From assembly GCA_041739035.1 (NCBI GenBank), contig JBGSOQ010000172.1, positions 1-64,000 on the forward strand: DNA of 64,000 nt, in the 5' to 3' direction. This DNA is from XYD12-FULL-36-8 sp041739035 (GTDB taxonomy: Bacteria; Bacteroidota; Ignavibacteria; Ignavibacteriales; Ignavibacteriaceae). The notes below the pieces were generated by a model. The model ran no database searches. It was not told the DNA's origin and saw only the letters and a program-made list of their open reading frames with translations. Both the position numbers and the translations under genes were made by a program. Of this stretch, positions 34,976-44,410 are shown one piece after another. The first letter of the stretch is position 1. The number at the start of each line of letters is the position of its first letter.

Positions 34976-35965
34976 CTAGACGAGCCTTAACGACTGAACA
35001 TAACTACCACAGGTAAAGAAAGCAACATCCATTTTTTTAGAATATAAATATTTAAATATAGTTGGTAAAACATGAATCAAGAAATTTTTATCCATTGATG
35101 GATGGAACCAAAAATTGCATACAGAATTATTCTCAATTGCTCTGTCAATTATTTTTCTATACCTATAAATATGGTAATTAACACTCCAACTTTCTCTATA
35201 TACAAATTCATAAGTTCGTTTTAACTCCCACAAACCGTTTTTATTTTTAACAGGATAGCCTAAGATATTACCGGGGTCGGTTTGAAATGAGGTAAATCCT
35301 AATTCAGAAAGCTTTTTTAAATTACCAATTGTATGTCCGGGATGTACAAATGATTTAAGCTCAACTCCGAATTTTGCTGATGACTTGATGCATTCTTTTA
35401 TTTCTGATTCAAAAACCTCTGGCGGACAAATTTCGTCTCCACATTCTATGTGAGAGAAAGTATGGCAGCCGATCTCGTGCTTTACTTTGGAATTAAGAAT
35501 ATGTTCAATTAAATCAGGGCTGTACCAAGCGGGGGCTTTTTTATAATTGGAACAAGGATCATATTCATACCAGTCCTTACCCCTATATCTCCAATAATTG
35601 TTTTCGAAATGATTTAAACGTGGTAGGTTGGAATGAGGTTTTGTATATTCTAAGTTACAACTTTCTAAAAATAAATGCCCAACGGTTGCCCAAGTTATTG
35701 GAATTTCATATTTATCACAAAGTTCAAGGATTTTTGGTATGTTTTCTCTTTCCAATTTGGCTTTCTGTAGGGCACGTGTAAGTGGATTTTTTACACTTTT
35801 TGAATAACGCCAAGCCCAGGCAAGTTCAAAGTCTGCTGTTATTGTAACAACAGCTTTGTATGGTGGGGGAATAAATTTACGCCAATGTTCATTTCGCTCA
35901 ATCTTGGGAGAATTTCCTAAAAGAAAATTTATTTTACTTAAATATGATTTTACTTTTGGCCACAT
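34976..35965 (-). CDS. NodB-fold polysaccharide deacetylase
   Basis: 329 residues. AVVTITADFELAWAWRYSKS gives motif 1 (with TADFE in place of TFDDG), HEIGCHTFSHIECGDEICPP gives the HxxxH metal site, and FVHPGHTIGNLKKL and FWFHPSMD the later motifs. This variant resembles the peptidoglycan/LPS-biosynthesis deacetylases of glycan operons. It overlaps the upstream GT4 gene by 16 nt. It would remove N-acetyl groups, possibly preparing an amine for the acyl- or aminoacyl-transferases nearby (inference). Confidence 0.75.
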   Translation of the reverse strand: MWPKVKSYLSKINFLLGNSPKIERNEHWRKFIPPPYKAVVTITADFELAWAWRYSKSVKNPLTRALQKAKLERENIPKILELCDKYEIPITWATVGHLFLESCNLEYTKPHSNLPRLNHFENNYWRYRGKDWYEYDPCSNYKKAPAWYSPDLIEHILNSKVKHEIGCHTFSHIECGDEICPPEVFESEIKECIKSSAKFGVELKSFVHPGHTIGNLKKLSELGFTSFQTDPGNILGYPVKNKNGLWELKRTYEFVYRESWSVNYHIYRYRKIIDRAIENNSVCNFWFHPSMDKNFLIHVLPTIFKYLYSKKMDVAFFTCGSYVQSLRLV

Positions 35966-37023
35966 AGCTGCGCATAGATTGTCAATAGTTTTTCAATATT
36001 CTTTTGATAGGAAAATTTAGCTGAAATTGTATTTTTTGCATTTGATGTGATTTTCAAAAACAATTCTTTATCCCTTTTCACTTTTTCTACCAATTCCACA
36101 ATTTTATTAGAGTCGTTTTCATCGATTAAAAAACCATTGCTTCCGTCATCAATTATTTCTGGCATCCCGCCAATATTTGTTGCAATTGGGACTAATCCGG
36201 CTGCCATGTATTCGAGGACTGAATTTGATATGCCCTCACCATACTTAGATGTTGAACATAAAACTCCAACTTGACACTTAGATAAATAATCTTCTACATT
36301 GTGTACAACCCCTGTGAAAATAAATCTGTTAAAAATATTATTATGATTAGTCTTTAGAATATTTAAATATTTAATCCTATGTGGCCCATCTCCCACCAAA
36401 AAAACATAATCCACAATCTTTTTATTTAATAATTTTATTGCCGCAGAAATAAAAGTCTCGTGATCTTTAAAGGCAGTAAAATTTGCAACCATAATTAAAT
36501 TGAATTCATTTTTAATTACTTGGCTGTCGAATCTATTCATATCTATGATGTTGTAAATTACATGCCCTTTAATCCCATAATAGTTTAAACCAGCCAATGA
36601 ATTAGCAATTACGATTTGTGCTCTTTCAAGAAAAAATTTGTTTAGGTAAAATTCCCAACCTTTATCTGTTCCGGCGTCTCTAATAGAACCATTTATGATG
36701 GGAGCACTGTAAAATTTAGCTGGTAAATAGGAGTAAAGAGAAGAAATAGAGTCCCACGAATGCACAATATCTGGCCTAAATTGAGTAAAAAATTTCCACA
36801 TTGTGAAAAAAGGTTCTAACCTTGTTGGTCGTTTTTTTAACTCAATAAAATATTCAACATTATTTTTTACAAGTTCAGTATAGTGTTGATTTTTATTAAA
36901 GGTAATTACCCCGAGCTTATAATATGATTTGGGAATATACTTGATTATTTCAATTAATTGCCTTTCTTTACCACCTGCTCTTAATCCATCTATGATGTAC
37001 AATAATTTAAATAGATGATTCAT
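35950..37023 (-). CDS. GT4-family glycosyltransferase
   Basis: 357 residues. It starts LLYIIDGLRAGGKERQLIEI with the GG acceptor-side loop of GT4 enzymes. FNLIMVANFTAFKDHETFIS, VDYVFLVGDGPHRIKYLNIL and GISNSVLEYMAAGLVPIATN followed by GGMPEIIDDG form the donor site. It transfers a sugar with retention on the cytoplasmic face. It overlaps neighbours on both sides (16 and 17 nt), so it is an integral part of the operon. Confidence 0.9.
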   Translation of the reverse strand: MNHLFKLLYIIDGLRAGGKERQLIEIIKYIPKSYYKLGVITFNKNQHYTELVKNNVEYFIELKKRPTRLEPFFTMWKFFTQFRPDIVHSWDSISSLYSYLPAKFYSAPIINGSIRDAGTDKGWEFYLNKFFLERAQIVIANSLAGLNYYGIKGHVIYNIIDMNRFDSQVIKNEFNLIMVANFTAFKDHETFISAAIKLLNKKIVDYVFLVGDGPHRIKYLNILKTNHNNIFNRFIFTGVVHNVEDYLSKCQVGVLCSTSKYGEGISNSVLEYMAAGLVPIATNIGGMPEIIDDGSNGFLIDENDSNKIVELVEKVKRDKELFLKITSNAKNTISAKFSYQKNIEKLLTIYAQLCGQK

Positions 37024-38065
37024 TAAATATGGGTTGAATTAAATCTTGTCTCTCTAAAAGATCAATTAAATGGAAATATTGTGGCCAATAATGTCCATCA
37101 TGCCATTTTAGTTCGCTATCCCAATATCCAGGGCATCCAAAAATTGCATTATCAAGATATGTATAGCTAATTTCGCAAAAAGCTGGTTGACTTTGGTCAT
37201 ACAAAAAATCATAAGCCATTGATTGAAACTTCATTTCATTAGAAATTTTAAGAGCAGTTAAAACAAAATTCACATCCATATTACTTTTCTCATAGCTAAT
37301 TTTACCACTGCCAGAAGATCTAAAATCGTTATCTCTATTGAATCTTCTAAAGGCAAAAGCTCTATTTCCTATTACGGTTACGCGTGTATCATATTTATTA
37401 TTTGGCAGAAATTTTTGAAACAATGCATAGTTTTTTTCATATCTCCAATTGTAGTTAATATCTCTTCCCTTAAAGAATCGATATATTTTTTTTGCTGTTA
37501 ATTTAGTAAAATTTTTCAATTTAAAATCTTTTATCTTAATACCAATATTACCTGGAACATGAGAAGCTAAAACACCAGTGCCGAACATTTTCTTCACAAT
37601 TCTTTTACCATGGTAATAATTTTTAACTAAAACTACATCTTTAGAACCCGCACTCGATTTTAATTTAAATACTAAAGGAAAATCAGCTTGCTTTAGCCAA
37701 TTAATCGCATGTTCTTTTTCCCAGAAAATATATGAATCAATAATTGGGTAGTCCAGATTTTTTAGTAAGTAATATTCTTTGATTTTATCATCATGGTGCC
37801 AACAAGTATTATAGTCAGGGAAGCATTTAATTTGTAATTCCTTTTCGATCACTGGCAAAATCGATTGAGCAATTTGAAATTGATCTGAATTACCACTCCA
37901 GTTGTATATGAAATGGGAGCATGTCTTCAATCTTTCCCAAAAATTAAAATTATTGATATCAAGGATTTCATAATTAATATTATTTAAAGCGAGTATTTTT
38001 ATATATTTCTCAGAAAAGGGTCCAATTTTACCTCGATAATGTATGTGTACACCAACTTTAATCAT
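37007..38065 (-). CDS. ATP-grasp protein (RimK-like)
   Basis: 352 residues with an ATP-grasp core. FPLVFKLKSSAGSKDVVLVK binds ATP, YDTRVTVIGNRAFAFRRFNR and DFRSSGSGKISYEKS carry the catalytic arginines and glycine loop, and MAYDFLYDQSQPAFCEISYT carries the metal ligands. RimK-like enzymes ligate amino acids to carboxylates. It lies between a CapA and a GT4 gene, the same pairing of ATP-grasp with CapA seen at 31089-33273. Substrate unknown; amide decoration of the glycan is an inference. Confidence 0.75.
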   Translation of the reverse strand: MIKVGVHIHYRGKIGPFSEKYIKILALNNINYEILDINNFNFWERLKTCSHFIYNWSGNSDQFQIAQSILPVIEKELQIKCFPDYNTCWHHDDKIKEYYLLKNLDYPIIDSYIFWEKEHAINWLKQADFPLVFKLKSSAGSKDVVLVKNYYHGKRIVKKMFGTGVLASHVPGNIGIKIKDFKLKNFTKLTAKKIYRFFKGRDINYNWRYEKNYALFQKFLPNNKYDTRVTVIGNRAFAFRRFNRDNDFRSSGSGKISYEKSNMDVNFVLTALKISNEMKFQSMAYDFLYDQSQPAFCEISYTYLDNAIFGCPGYWDSELKWHDGHYWPQYFHLIDLLERQDLIQPIFNESSI

Positions 38066-38079
38066 ATAAAAAATATAAA

Positions 38080-39213
38080 TTAGGTTTTATTTATATCGTT
38101 TAGACCATCACGGTACAAATAATAATACGACTCACATCGAATCGCATTAAGAAGTGACATTAAGCGAGTTTTGTTTTTCTTGGATTTGTATAAACCAAAA
38201 TGTTTAGCAATTCTCTTAATAATCGGATTAAACTGCAATATATTTCCATAAATCAAAGTTTTATTTTCTGAAATATATTTCTGCCATTCAAAAGATAATT
38301 CATCATCATTTTTTATTATTTTTGATAACTTTTCTAAGTCGTTGTCAAAGATTTCTTTATCCGAATCATTTAAGATTCTAATCCCTAAATTGTCTTTATA
38401 GAATTGTGAAAAAGGTATAATCTTGAATGAAATAATCGGGTCTAGATTTAATTCTACTAAATATCCAAAATTCCAGCTATTACTACCTGGATTAGGCCAG
38501 TCAAAGATAAAATTACCCAATCCATAAAAAATTGGTGCACCATTATATATTTCGTAACCCGTAGGAAAGTGAGAATGACTTATAAAGATTGCATTTACTC
38601 CCACATCAACAAAAAATCGACATGCTTTTACTAAATATGGATTTGGTAATTTATAGTGTTCATTTCCACCGTGTAAATACAAAATTAAAAAATCAGTTTC
38701 CTTTTTTATATTCTTTATATCATAATAATTATTAATCAAATCGAACGGATTTGCCCCACCCGAATGATTTGTTGCAATAGAATACTCATTTTCCGCAAAA
38801 TTCAGGATTCCTATTTTTTTCTGTTTAATGTCTATAACTAACGGTTTCCTTGCTGTGGTTAAATCTTTCCCAGCACCAACGTATTTCACACCGCAACTGT
38901 CTAATAATGAAATTGTTTCAAATAAAGCACTTTCCCCAAAGTCTAAAATGTGATTGTTTGCGAGTGCGACAATATCTATACTTAGTTTTGACAAGAGGTT
39001 GATACTTTTTGGTGTGCATTTTAAAGCGGGCCCAGTTTTATTAATTGGGTAATTTTTTGTTGTTAAAGGGCATTCCAAATTTGTTATGAACAGATCTTTC
39101 TGTGCAATATAAGAATAAAGTTCGTCTATGAGCAAATGGGACCTGTTAGTGATTACATATTCTTCTGTTCTATTAACAGGGCATAAATCACCGCCAATCA
39201 AAATTTTAATCAT
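38080..39213 (-). CDS. CapA-family metallophosphatase-like protein (second copy)
   Basis: 377 residues with the same motifs as the protein at 31089-32132: KILIGGDLCPVNRTEEYVIT, FITNLECPLTTKNYPINKTG, VALANNHILDFGESALFETI, GAGKDLTTARKPLVID, YLHGGNEHYKLPNPYLVKAC, FISHSHFPTGYEIYNGAPIF and YGLGNFIFDWP. The two are clearly paralogous but diverged, suggesting two similar reactions on different groups. Confidence 0.8.
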   Translation of the reverse strand: MIKILIGGDLCPVNRTEEYVITNRSHLLIDELYSYIAQKDLFITNLECPLTTKNYPINKTGPALKCTPKSINLLSKLSIDIVALANNHILDFGESALFETISLLDSCGVKYVGAGKDLTTARKPLVIDIKQKKIGILNFAENEYSIATNHSGGANPFDLINNYYDIKNIKKETDFLILYLHGGNEHYKLPNPYLVKACRFFVDVGVNAIFISHSHFPTGYEIYNGAPIFYGLGNFIFDWPNPGSNSWNFGYLVELNLDPIISFKIIPFSQFYKDNLGIRILNDSDKEIFDNDLEKLSKIIKNDDELSFEWQKYISENKTLIYGNILQFNPIIKRIAKHFGLYKSKKNKTRLMSLLNAIRCESYYYLYRDGLNDINKT

Positions 39214-39219
39214 GAATTT

Positions 39220-40473
39220 TTAATTACCCAAAATAAAATTGTATAAAAGTTCAGAATAATTATTATAATCAAAGGTTTGTTTTGCTAAAAGTTTACCGCG
39301 TAGTCCTATTTTCTTTAGCTCCTCACTGTTCATACTGAGAATTTTCATGAGTTTTTCGGCTAATAGTTTTTTATTCCCAGGTTCTATGATAAAACCGTTA
39401 ATATTATCTTTTATATAAATAGAGTTGTCACTTACTGCTGTAACCAAAACAGGAGTGCCTGATGCTAAATATTCTGCAAGTTTTGTCGAAAATCCATAAT
39501 GGTTTTGCTTATTTAGGGGTCTTGTCAAAATTAATAAATCTTGTTCTTGCATGTTCTTCAATGATAATCCATGATCAATGTTTCCATGATAAACCACTAC
39601 TGAACTCAAACGATTTGTACTAATGATTTTATCAAGTTGTTGTTTATTCTTAATATCTAATTCTCCAAATAGATTTAATTCTATATTTAAATTTTTATCA
39701 ACCAATAATTTCATACTTAAAATAAAATCACTAATTCCTTCTTTTTTGTTTGATATAGCTCCAAAGAATCCTATCCTAAATTTCGGTTTGTACCACTTAT
39801 TTATTTTAGTATCACTTAAACTACCAAAATTTTCAAAATCCGTTATAATTGGTATCCTGATGGTGCGCTTGTTATATTTTTTTGTCCATCTTTTAATGTT
39901 ATTTGAAATAACAACCAATCCATCGTAAAATATTACAGTGCGATCATTTAACCATGCACCCATAAATATGAATGGAAAAAATAAAAAATAAATTACCCGT
40001 TTAGATAAACGAACTGGTAAATTGTAATTCAAAACGATGCCTGTTTTTAATTCATTCTTTTCACAAAAAATTTTTTCCTTTCTAATAAATTTTATATGAA
40101 ATAGTGATATAATATTGTTTAATAGTAAACTAGGGTATATAATCCAAATAATTTTATCATTTCCTATTACCTGACGAAGCATTCTGAAAAATTGAATAAT
40201 ATAATAAGGATTAAAAAAAAAATTTAAAAATTTATCTCTTCGAATGACTGCGAAATTATCTCGGTTTCCAAGTATATAAATGTTTTCACTAATTTTTTCT
40301 GAATTATCTAAATTGGCGGACAACTGAAAACTACATAACAAAACTTCGCAGTTATTTTTATATGTTAACATCCTTGCATAATTTAATATTCTCGTGTATG
40401 CAGCACCTTGTTTTTTATCAAGCCTTTGATCGGAAAGAATTATTATTTTTTTTATTTGCTTATTCCTAACCAT
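39220..40473 (-). CDS. GT4-family glycosyltransferase
   Basis: 417 residues. The N-terminal part has KKIIILSDQRLDKKQGAAYT, a hydrophobic stretch near residues 165-185 and DGLVVISNNIKRW. The C-terminal part has KFRIGFFGAISNKKEGISDF and HYGFSTKLAEYLASGTPVLV, the donor-site E and G loops of GT4. It overlaps the FnlC-type epimerase gene by 22 nt. It may transfer L-FucNAc because of that position, which is speculative. Confidence 0.8.
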   Translation of the reverse strand: MVRNKQIKKIIILSDQRLDKKQGAAYTRILNYARMLTYKNNCEVLLCSFQLSANLDNSEKISENIYILGNRDNFAVIRRDKFLNFFFNPYYIIQFFRMLRQVIGNDKIIWIIYPSLLLNNIISLFHIKFIRKEKIFCEKNELKTGIVLNYNLPVRLSKRVIYFLFFPFIFMGAWLNDRTVIFYDGLVVISNNIKRWTKKYNKRTIRIPIITDFENFGSLSDTKINKWYKPKFRIGFFGAISNKKEGISDFILSMKLLVDKNLNIELNLFGELDIKNKQQLDKIISTNRLSSVVVYHGNIDHGLSLKNMQEQDLLILTRPLNKQNHYGFSTKLAEYLASGTPVLVTAVSDNSIYIKDNINGFIIEPGNKKLLAEKLMKILSMNSEELKKIGLRGKLLAKQTFDYNNYSELLYNFILGN

Positions 40474-41615
40474 TTATTACTTAACCTTGTATTACCCAAA
40501 ATTAGTTTAAGGACCCGCCACGATGTATTTTCAATTTTGTAGTCAGCTGGAATTTCGAAGGTCTTATTAATTAGTTGCTGCTGGTTAGTCACATTCACAG
40601 CATTAAGCACAACATCAGTTTCAAATCCGGTGAGAATAATTGATCCGCTATCCTGGGCTTCGGGACGTTCCATAGATTCTCGGATAGAAATAGCAGGGAA
40701 GTAGAGTATTGCCGATTCTTCACTAATGGTACCGCTATCCGAAATTGTACAAGCGGCATTCATTTGAAGATTAACATAATCCAGAAAACCAAAGGGTTTG
40801 TGGAAATGGAGCGATTTATGATGAGTGATGAGTGATGAATGATGAGTGTTTAATACTTCAATTCTTTTGCGGGTTCGAGGATGAGTTGAAATAATTATTG
40901 GGTACTTATATTCTTTGATTAATGCTGCTAGTACTTTTAATATCTTATTCAAGTTTTCCGGATTATCTACATTTTCTTCTCTATGGGTTGAAACGACAAA
41001 ATATTTTTTTTCTTTGAGTTTTAACTTATTCAATATCTTTGATTCTTTTATTTTTGGTAAGTAGTAATCCAGCACTTCCTTCATTGGCGAACCAGTTAAA
41101 TATATCCTGCGGTGTGGGAGACCTTCAGATAGTAAATGCCTTCTAGCATGCTCGGTATAAACTAAATTAAAATCTGCGATATGATCTATTATTCTGCGGT
41201 TAGTCTCTTCTGGCACATTTTCATCAAAACATCTATTGCCTGCTTCCATGTGATAAATAGGTATGTGCATCCTCTTTGCCATATAAGCACTCAGACAAGA
41301 ATTTGTATCACCAAGCACCAGCAGAGCGTCAGGCTGTTCTTTTTTTAACACTTCCTCTGATTTTTTAATAATATCACCAACTGCAGAACCTAGCGATGAA
41401 GTATCCACATTTAAAAAGAAATCAGGTTTTCTTAATTCCAGCTCTTTAAAAAATATTTCATTCAGCTCATAATCGTAATTCTGTCCTGTATGCACAATGA
41501 TATGGTTAACATGCTCATCGAGCAGAGCCATGGTACGTGAGAGGCGGATGATTTCCGGCCGGGTGCCGAGGATGGTCATTACTTTGAGTTTTCGGGTAGT
41601 GTTTTTTTTGCTCAT
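40452..41615 (-). CDS. fnlC: UDP-2-acetamido-2,6-dideoxy-hexose 2-epimerase, FnlC/CapG/WbjD type
   Basis: 387 residues: VMTILGTRPEIIRLSRTMAL, HTGQNYDYELNEIFFKELEL, LVLGDTNSCLSAYMAKRMHI, HMEAGNRCFDENVPEETNRR, VVSTHREENVDNPENL and SDSGTISEESAILYFPAISI, all typical of the FnlC group. It makes the last step to UDP-L-FucNAc after FnlA and FnlB, which lie upstream (43361-44410 and 42110-43246). Residues about 254-268 (NTHHSSLITHHKSLH) are a low-complexity insert coded by a GAGTGATGAT-type repeat, located in a loop before HKPFGFLDY. A 494-bp gap with a dead gene separates it from fnlB. Confidence 0.9.
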   Translation of the reverse strand: MSKKNTTRKLKVMTILGTRPEIIRLSRTMALLDEHVNHIIVHTGQNYDYELNEIFFKELELRKPDFFLNVDTSSLGSAVGDIIKKSEEVLKKEQPDALLVLGDTNSCLSAYMAKRMHIPIYHMEAGNRCFDENVPEETNRRIIDHIADFNLVYTEHARRHLLSEGLPHRRIYLTGSPMKEVLDYYLPKIKESKILNKLKLKEKKYFVVSTHREENVDNPENLNKILKVLAALIKEYKYPIIISTHPRTRKRIEVLNTHHSSLITHHKSLHFHKPFGFLDYVNLQMNAACTISDSGTISEESAILYFPAISIRESMERPEAQDSGSIILTGFETDVVLNAVNVTNQQQLINKTFEIPADYKIENTSWRVLKLILGNTRLSNKWLGISK

Positions 41616-41721
41616 GTTATAGTTAACGATAAATTGTAAATATTAAAATATCATAAGTATGCGAAATAGTGAAACAGTGAAAGGGTGGAAAAGTGAAAAT
41701 GTGGAACTGTGAAATGTTTCA
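41616..41721. repeat. GTGAAA-type low-complexity repeat
   Basis: From about 41659 to 41715 the sequence is a run of imperfect GTGAAAN and GTGGAAN units (AGTGAAACAGTGAAAGGGTG and similar). It separates the broken S23-like gene from fnlC. Its type recurs in other intergenic regions of this window. Confidence 0.6.
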
Positions 41722-42075
41722 TCAATTTTTATTTTCTAGTGAATGAATTAAACCGTGTAACATTTTACGGATATGTTTCACTTTGTCAATTATAATATCT
41801 ATACTTTTTAAGTAACCAAGCCTCAAAACTATTTCAATCTGTGTTTCGAATTAAGATAGGGAACCATTGGCTATCCATAAATATTGTATAAATTCCTTTG
41901 TTCCTTTTCTGCTTGCACCTTCTGCCACATTAGAAGGAATTGAAATTACACTTCTTCGAATTTGAGATGTTAAACCGTAAAGCTCTTCTTTTGGAAATTC
42001 TTTAGTTAATTTATAAACATCAATAACCAAATCCATGCTGACTTTCCAAACTTCCAATTCTTTGTAGCTTTTCAC
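41722..42075 (-). pseudogene. S23/four-helix-bundle protein gene with one in-frame stop
   Basis: The frame from ATG at 42075 encodes KSYKELEVWKVSMDLVIDVY, KEELYGLTSQIRRSVISIPS, NVAEGASRKGTKEFIQYLWI and NGSLS, a clear match to the four-helix-bundle family once called 23S rRNA intervening-sequence proteins. A TAA at 41851-41853 falls where the family has a Glu (LSE.ET). Beyond it the same frame continues FETQIEIVLRLGYLKSIDII and ends at TGA 41722, giving the usual 117-residue length. A single GAA-to-TAA change would explain it. The gene sits alone between fnlB and fnlC. Confidence 0.85.
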
Positions 42076-42109
42076 CTTACCCCCAACTTACCTTTCCACT
42101 TTTCCACCG

Positions 42110-43246
42110 TTACACCGGCTCGAAGAATGTATCCGGGTCTTTCTCATCATACGGTTCGTTTATCCAAAATAAAGTCAGGAGTTCTTCTTCGCCAATATTG
42201 GTGATATTATGTGTATGCCAGATGGGCATATCAACGAATTCTGGTTTGGTACCATCAAGCAAATAAGTTATGATTTCATCGGTTCCGATTCTTCTTAGTT
42301 CTATTTTGGCCTTTCCTTTAATTACAGCGAATCTCTCAATCTTTCTAGTATGAAAATGATCGCCTCGAGTTATGCCAGGTTTTGTAGTTGAAAATGAAAA
42401 CTGACCAGAAGTATTGGTTCTGATTATTTCAACAAAAGCACCACGTTGATCAATATTTTCTTTTAAGCGTAAAGGAAATTTTTCTTTCGGTATATAACAT
42501 CTGAATGTGTTGAATAAATCCAGTTCAAATTTGTTTTTTATTTGCGGAATTATACCTTTTTCAAAATATAATTCTTTAAAGTATGCTAGTGTTTTTAATA
42601 TTGATGAAACTTGATTAACTGATGTATGAGGCACTTCATGATATTTTATTTTTTCTCCATCATCAGTTTTCAGTTCGTTGGATAAGGTTTTATAGAACAC
42701 TTCCACAAGCTCATTAATATAAATCAGCTTTAGATCAGCATCTATTTGAATTTGCGGCGTTTCATTATTCGTCAGCTGATAAGAAAAGGTACCAATAACA
42801 GAATTATAGTATGGTTTGCCAAAAGGTCCAAAAACATTTGGAATAACTAGTCCAGTAAATTGGGCATCATTCTCCTTCGCCCAATTCTCAAATAATTGCC
42901 TTCCTTCTTTTTTTGATTTACCGTAAGGATTATCTTGCATTTCTTGCGTAGAAGATGAAAAAATAATATGAGGTTTGGAATTTGTTTTGGTGCATGAAGA
43001 AATTAAATCTTTTACCAGTCTAATATTTGTGTCGTAAATGACTTGCGGATCTCCATGCCGGTTCATTGCAGCGAGATGGAATATTACATCGCAATTTTGA
43101 ACAAAGTCATCAAACTTTGCTGAACTATCAAAATAATCATCAGAAAAGGGAATACGTGTAATATTATCTTTTAATCCAAGATAATTGTAAAGATGTGTCC
43201 CCATAAATCCTGCTTGCCCTGTAATCCCAACCCTAATCATTTCCAC
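42110..43246 (-). CDS. fnlB: Bifunctional reductase with cupin domain, FnlB/CapF/WbjC type
   Basis: 378 residues. Residues about 1-245 are an SDR fold (RVGITGQAGFMGTHLYNYLG, FHLAAMNRHGDPQVIYDTNI, FSSSTQEMQDNPYGKSKKEG with YxxxK). Residues about 250-378 are a cupin with ITRGDHFHTRKIERFAVIKG and MPIWHTHNITNIGEEELLTL, the zinc-binding half. In CapF the cupin epimerises C3 and the SDR reduces C4 to give the talo/fuco precursor. It lies between fnlA and fnlC, completing the UDP-L-FucNAc set. Confidence 0.92.
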   Translation of the reverse strand: MEMIRVGITGQAGFMGTHLYNYLGLKDNITRIPFSDDYFDSSAKFDDFVQNCDVIFHLAAMNRHGDPQVIYDTNIRLVKDLISSCTKTNSKPHIIFSSSTQEMQDNPYGKSKKEGRQLFENWAKENDAQFTGLVIPNVFGPFGKPYYNSVIGTFSYQLTNNETPQIQIDADLKLIYINELVEVFYKTLSNELKTDDGEKIKYHEVPHTSVNQVSSILKTLAYFKELYFEKGIIPQIKNKFELDLFNTFRCYIPKEKFPLRLKENIDQRGAFVEIIRTNTSGQFSFSTTKPGITRGDHFHTRKIERFAVIKGKAKIELRRIGTDEIITYLLDGTKPEFVDMPIWHTHNITNIGEEELLTLFWINEPYDEKDPDTFFEPV

Positions 43247-43360
43247 TATTACACTATTCTTGCTTTATGTTTTTTTACTTTTGTTCCCGGAATAATCCCG
43301 AACAATCCGAAAAGGATCCCGAAACGAGTTCGGGACAGGATTCGGGACAGGCTTAACTCA
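43247..43360. repeat. GGGACAGG-type palindromic repeats between fnlA and fnlB
   Basis: The 114-bp gap carries CCCGGAATAATCCCGAACAA, GATCCCGAAACGAGTTCGGG and two GGGACAGG tails. This is the same GC-rich palindrome family that fills the arrays at 6-21 kb, here inside the polysaccharide operon. Confidence 0.7.
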
Positions 43361-44410
43361 TTACGGTTCAAACACCGAATCCAATTTTTCTCCCAAAACA
43401 TCCTCACGTATAAACCTAAGTTTTAGTAGAAGCTCTTTTGTTTCTTTCAGATTTAACTGATAAGTATTATTTGATGTATACTCTTCGGCTGTTGCCGCTT
43501 TAGTTTCGCCTTCAGTAAAGAATTTATTATAGTTAAGATCGCGTGTGTCTGCCGGGATGCGAAAATATTTTTCAAGTTCTTCAGCTTTTGTCATTTCTTC
43601 TCTGTTTACAAGAGTTTCGTAAATTTTTTCACCATGTCTAACTCCAATTATCTTTATTTCGTTTTTAGCTTTATATAATTCTAATAATGCTTTTGCAACT
43701 GTTTCAATTGTTGCAGCAGGTGATTTCTGAACAAAAATATCTCCCGGGTTTCCATTATTAAATGCAAACAAAACAAGTTCAACAGCATCCTCCAAAGTCA
43801 TCATATAACGTGTCATTTTGGGTTCTGTAATAGTTATCGGTCTTCCTGCTTTTATCTGGTCAACAAATAGTGGAATAACAGAACCACGTGAAGCCATAAC
43901 ATTTCCATATCTTGTACCGCACATCAAAGTATTAGAACTATTGTTATTGAAATCTCTTGATTTGGAAACCATCACTTTTTCGGAAAGTGCTTTGGTCATT
44001 CCCATCGCATTTATCGGATAAACGGCCTTATCAGTGCTTAATACAATTACTTTTTGTACCCCATTTTCAATAGCAGAATCGATTACATTCTGACAGCCGA
44101 TTACATTTGTGTTCACAGCTTCTATGGGGAAGAATTCACATGAAGGAACCTGCTTAAGCGCAGCGGCATGAAAGACATAATCAACACCGCGCATTGCGTT
44201 ATCGACTGATCTTTTATCTCTTACATCCCCGACAAAATATTTTATCTTTGAATTCTTATAAAACTGCCGCATATCATCCTGTTTCTTCTCATCCCTGCTG
44301 AAAATTCTTATTTCTTTAATTTCTGTATTTACATATTTTCTTAGCACCGCATTACCGAATGATCCAGTACCGCCGGTTATTAGAAGGGTCTTATTATTCA
44401 GCATAAACAC
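43361..44410 (-). CDS. fnlA: UDP-GlcNAc 4,6-dehydratase/5-epimerase, FnlA/CapE/WbjB type
   Basis: 349 residues of the extended SDR type: LLITGGTGSFGNAVLRKYVN (nucleotide binding), EIRIFSRDEKKQDDMRQFYK, YVFHAAALKQVPSCEFFPIE, VIVLSTDKAVYPINAMGMTK (family variant of the active site) and MTRYMMTLEDAVELVLFAFN. It starts the UDP-L-FucNAc pathway from UDP-GlcNAc. An in-frame ATG two codons downstream of the called start (MFMLNN) is an equally likely start. It overlaps the upstream GT4 gene by 17 nt. Confidence 0.93.
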   Translation of the reverse strand: MFMLNNKTLLITGGTGSFGNAVLRKYVNTEIKEIRIFSRDEKKQDDMRQFYKNSKIKYFVGDVRDKRSVDNAMRGVDYVFHAAALKQVPSCEFFPIEAVNTNVIGCQNVIDSAIENGVQKVIVLSTDKAVYPINAMGMTKALSEKVMVSKSRDFNNNSSNTLMCGTRYGNVMASRGSVIPLFVDQIKAGRPITITEPKMTRYMMTLEDAVELVLFAFNNGNPGDIFVQKSPAATIETVAKALLELYKAKNEIKIIGVRHGEKIYETLVNREEMTKAEELEKYFRIPADTRDLNYNKFFTEGETKAATAEEYTSNNTYQLNLKETKELLLKLRFIREDVLGEKLDSVFEP

